Part shown: piece by piece, positions 61,246-64,000 of the stretch
How the letters are laid out: the number at the start of each line of letters is the position of its first letter
Position numbering within the stretch: position 1 is the stretch's first letter
Source of the DNA: XN24 sp964462675
GTDB lineage: Bacteria > Pseudomonadota > Gammaproteobacteria > Steroidobacterales > XN24
NCBI GenBank assembly: GCA_964462675.1
Contig: CAYWYS010000005.1
Coordinates: forward strand, 40,710 to 104,709
Direction of reading: 5' to 3'
Length of the DNA stretch: 64,000 nt
The notes under the pieces: generated by a model
Told to the model about the DNA's origin: nothing
What the model saw: only the letters and a program-made list of their open reading frames with translations
The model's database searches: none
Program-made: the position numbers and the translations under genes

Positions 61246-63906
61246 ATGAAGTCGTTCAAATCAACCAAGCGGCCCGCGCGCTTGGCGCTCTTCTTTGGTG
61301 CACTGGCACTTTCGTTGAGTCTTGGCGTCACGCACGCGCAGGAGTCAATTCAATCCAGCGAACAGGAGAACGGTAACCTCTGGTTCGTCGAACTTTCGGG
61401 CGCGCCAGTCGCTGACGGCGCGAGCCTCAGCACGGTTCGTCAGGAGAAGGCTGCCTTCCGCAAGGCAGCCGCCGCCGCGGGTGTCTCGTTCAAGGAGCGG
61501 CTGTCGTACGACACGCTGTTCAACGGTTTCTCGGTCGAGGTGGACCCGGCCAACCGCGCCGCGCTGGGCCGCGTGGCCGGAGTGAAGGCGATGTACCCGG
61601 TGGAGTTGATCCAGGCGCCGACACCGGAGCAGCGCGAAGCGATCCGCGCCGACATGGCGACAGCGCTGGCGCAGACGGGCGCCGACATTGCACAGAACTC
61701 CTTGGGCTTGACGGGCGCCGGCGTCAAGGTCGGTGTCGTAGACACCGGCATCGACATCGACCACCCGGCCTTCGGCGGTAACGGAGTCCCGGGCGGTAAC
61801 GCCTTTCCGACCGCCAGGATTGCTTACGGCTACGACCTGGTGGGCGATGACTACAACGCTGCCGGCGAAGGCGACGCCCTGATCCCTAAGCCCGACAATA
61901 ACCCTGACGACTGCAACGGCCACGGCACGCACGTGGCCGGCATCGTCGGTGCCAACGGGGGCGGCCTCACGGGCGCCGCGCCCGGGGTCACGCTGGGCGC
62001 TTACCGCGTCTTCGGCTGCGTTGGGTCCTCGTCCTCCGATGTTATCGTGGCAGCACTGGAACGCGCCTACGCGGATGGCATGGACATCATCAACCAGAGC
62101 CTCGGCGCGGCGCGCCAGTGGCCGCAGTATCCGACGGCCCAGGCTTCGTCGCGCCTCGTCGACCGGGGCGTGATCATGGTTGCCTCGATCGGCAACAACG
62201 GCCCGGGCGGCAGTTCGCCGGACGCGCTGTTCGCTGCCGGTGCACCGGGCGTCGGCGAAAAGGTAATTGGCGTGGCGTCCTATGACAACTCTGCTGTCCG
62301 GCAGCAGGCGTTCCGTGTCGAGCCCGGCGGACAGCTTATCGGCTTCAACCAGGCGGCCGCCTCGCCGGCGGCGCCCACCAGCGGCACGTTCCCGCTCGCC
62401 AGGACCGGCACACCTCAGTCGGCAGCCGATGGCTGCGCCGCCGCCGACTTTGCGGGTTTCCCGGCGGGAAGTATCGCGCTCATCCGACGCGGCACATGCT
62501 CGTTCAACATCAAATCCGTCAACGCGCAGAATGCGGGCGCGGCCGCTGTGATCATCTACAACAACGTTGCGGGCGCCGCACAGAGCATCACCGTCGTCGG
62601 GCCACCCAATGTGACGATCCCGGTGGTATCAATTACCGATGTTGACGGCACGACGTTGCACAACACGGCGGGCGCGACGATCACCTGGACCGACCAGACC
62701 GTCAGCACGCCGCTGGCCACGGGCAACCTGATCTCCGGTTTCAGCTCGTTCGGCCTCGCCGCCGACCTGAGCCTCAAGCCGAACATCGGCGCACCTGGCG
62801 GACTGATCTACTCGTCCTACCCGCTGGAGGCCGGCGGCTACGCCACGCTGTCCGGCACCTCGATGTCGTCGCCGCACGTCGCCGGCGGCATCGCGCTGGT
62901 CAAGCAGGCGCGTCCGGAGATTCCCGCCGCGGAAATTATGGCGCGCATCCAGAACACGGCGGACCCAAAGAACTGGTCCGGTAACCCGGGCCTGGGCTTC
63001 CTTGATTTCGTGCACCGCCAAGGCGCCGGCATGCTCGACATCGTCTCCACTGTGAGCTCGACGACGCTCGTCGAGCCCAGCCAGATTGCGCTGGGCGAAA
63101 GCGAGGCCGGCCCGAAGACCGTGCGCATCGCAGTGAAGAACCAGGCTGGCACCGCGGTGACCTACAACCTGTCGCATGTTGCGGCGCTGGCCACTGGGGC
63201 TAACAACGCCTGCAGTGCAACGACCTGCCCGGCGTCGTACAACACCACCGGCACGTTCATTGCGCCGGCGGGCGTCAGCTTCGCCATTCCGAGCGTCAAT
63301 GTTCCTGCTGGCAGCACCGCCAGCTTCGACGTGACGATTGACGCCAACGCGACCCTCGTCAATCGGAGCATCTATGGCGGTTATGTCGTACTGACGCCCC
63401 AGGGCGGCGGCGAGGTGCTCCGTGTGCCATACGCCGGCTTCAAGGGCGACTACCAAAGCACGCAGATCCTTACGCCGACACCCAACGGCTTCCCCTGGCT
63501 GGCACAGCTCGACGGCGGTTTCTACAACAACCGGCCGAACGGTGGTACGTTCACGATGGCCGGCGACGACATCCCGTTCTTCCTGCTGCACCTCGATCAC
63601 CATGCCCGCACAATGGAGTTCATTGTGCTGCGGGCGGGCGATGGCAGGCCGGTGCATCCGGTGTTCAACAAGACCGACGTGTTCGAGTACGTAGGCCGCA
63701 ACTCGACGCCTGGTGGCTTCTTCGCCTTCACCTGGGACGGCACCCGCATGCACGATAACGGCAAGGGCACGCCGGACCACCGCAAGGTGGTGCCGAACGG
63801 TCAGTACGTGATCGTGTTGAAGGTGCTCAAGCCGCTGGGTGACGCTGGCAACCCAGAGCACTGGGAGACTTGGACGTCTCCGACTATTACGATCGCCCGA
63901 CCGTAA
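61246..63906 (+). CDS. Secreted S8 (subtilisin-like) serine protease
   Basis: Length 886 from ATG 61246 (AGGGGGGA upstream). A signal peptide (THAQ cleavage) and an inhibitor-I9-like propeptide (residues about 45-125) precede the catalytic domain. The triad is Asp166 (VVDTGID), His226 (NGHGTHVAG) and Ser539 (SGTSMSSPHVAGG). A PA-type domain is inserted at about 385-480 (CAAADFAGFPAGSIALIRRGTCSFNIKSVNAQNAGAAAVIIYN). A C-terminal Fn3-like part follows. The gene ends before a strong terminator. Its leader carries a putative c-di-GMP riboswitch. Confidence 0.93.
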   Translation: MKSFKSTKRPARLALFFGALALSLSLGVTHAQESIQSSEQENGNLWFVELSGAPVADGASLSTVRQEKAAFRKAAAAAGVSFKERLSYDTLFNGFSVEVDPANRAALGRVAGVKAMYPVELIQAPTPEQREAIRADMATALAQTGADIAQNSLGLTGAGVKVGVVDTGIDIDHPAFGGNGVPGGNAFPTARIAYGYDLVGDDYNAAGEGDALIPKPDNNPDDCNGHGTHVAGIVGANGGGLTGAAPGVTLGAYRVFGCVGSSSSDVIVAALERAYADGMDIINQSLGAARQWPQYPTAQASSRLVDRGVIMVASIGNNGPGGSSPDALFAAGAPGVGEKVIGVASYDNSAVRQQAFRVEPGGQLIGFNQAAASPAAPTSGTFPLARTGTPQSAADGCAAADFAGFPAGSIALIRRGTCSFNIKSVNAQNAGAAAVIIYNNVAGAAQSITVVGPPNVTIPVVSITDVDGTTLHNTAGATITWTDQTVSTPLATGNLISGFSSFGLAADLSLKPNIGAPGGLIYSSYPLEAGGYATLSGTSMSSPHVAGGIALVKQARPEIPAAEIMARIQNTADPKNWSGNPGLGFLDFVHRQGAGMLDIVSTVSSTTLVEPSQIALGESEAGPKTVRIAVKNQAGTAVTYNLSHVAALATGANNACSATTCPASYNTTGTFIAPAGVSFAIPSVNVPAGSTASFDVTIDANATLVNRSIYGGYVVLTPQGGGEVLRVPYAGFKGDYQSTQILTPTPNGFPWLAQLDGGFYNNRPNGGTFTMAGDDIPFFLLHLDHHARTMEFIVLRAGDGRPVHPVFNKTDVFEYVGRNSTPGGFFAFTWDGTRMHDNGKGTPDHRKVVPNGQYVIVLKVLKPLGDAGNPEHWETWTSPTITIARP

Positions 63907-63932
63907 TCGGACGGTGGTTGGCTGAGACTTAG

Positions 63933-63965
63933 GCCCCCGCCGGGCAACCGGCGGGGGCTTTCTGC
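63933..63965 (+). terminator. Rho-independent terminator of the protease gene
   Basis: GCCCCCGCCGG (63933-63943), loop GCAA, CCGGCGGGGGC (63948-63958), then TTTCTGCT. An 11-bp GC-rich stem followed by a T-rich stretch, 26 bases after the stop codon. Confidence 0.9.
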
Positions 63966-64000
63966 TGGCGCGCCCGGCATGTGTATTAATTTATTGGCGG

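Noticed and set aside
1..64000. CRISPR arrays, tRNA or rRNA genes
   Set aside because: No regularly spaced repeats and no tRNA-like cloverleaf or rRNA sequence seen on reading.

Overview
This high-GC window looks like a chromosome segment of a gammaproteobacterium, probably from the Xanthomonadales/Steroidobacterales side of the class. That placement rests on gene order (trmJ-iscS; ndk-rlmN-pilW-rodZ-hisS-yfgM-bamB-der; xseA/guaB-guaA-tadA) and on protein motifs, not on a database search. No tRNA, rRNA, CRISPR array, transposase or integrase was recognised.

Layout. (1) 1-3989, minus strand: an SLC13-type permease followed by urease genes ureA, ureB and ureC; ureC runs off the left edge. (2) 4077-16847, core genes: suhB, trmJ, a reduced isc cluster (iscS, a degenerate IscU-like protein, iscA), ndk, rlmN, the pilW-rodZ-hisS-yfgM-bamB-der run, and a MetX-family acyltransferase ending in a perfect palindrome. 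(3) 16914-21670: a zinc-ribbon membrane protein and xseA on the minus strand, then guaB-guaA on the plus strand. (4) 21671-28589: an inserted defence-type island at the 3' end of guaA. It has four tightly overlapping genes: AbiEi antitoxin, AbiEii nucleotidyltransferase toxin, a TOTE-type primase-helicase carrying a one-base frameshift, and a SWIM/SNF2 helicase. An excellent sigma-70 promoter with a built-in inverted repeat lies upstream. (5) 28590-44213: tadA, envelope lipoproteins, three alpha/beta hydrolases, an adaptor-pump-adaptor RND efflux operon, a UPF0114 protein and a second SLC13 permease. (6) 44326-52574: a complete-looking bacterial V/A-type ATPase operon in the order B-D-I-K-E-DUF2764-A, ending with an overlapping polyphosphate kinase 2 gene. 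(7) 52611-59729: phospholipase A, META-domain lipoprotein, ceramidase-like membrane protein, mltF, a third SLC13 permease and a small exported protein resembling a TonB plug. (8) 59770-64000: a sulfotransferase-like protein, a decayed stretch, and a secreted subtilisin-like protease whose leader folds like a class I cyclic-di-GMP riboswitch.

How the parts fit. The core blocks make housekeeping products: Fe-S assembly, RNA modification, outer-membrane assembly and purine synthesis. The accessory parts concern the envelope (lipoproteins, efflux, PldA, MltF), ion or anion transport energised by membrane gradients (three SLC13 permeases, V-ATPase), polyphosphate/NTP balance (PPK2 coupled to the ATPase), and foreign-DNA conflict (the AbiE/primase-helicase/SNF2 island). 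The best candidates for new biology are the four-gene island, the putative c-di-GMP-controlled protease, the degenerate IscU, the V-ATPase-PPK2 coupling, and an OMPLA with Asp in place of its catalytic Asn.
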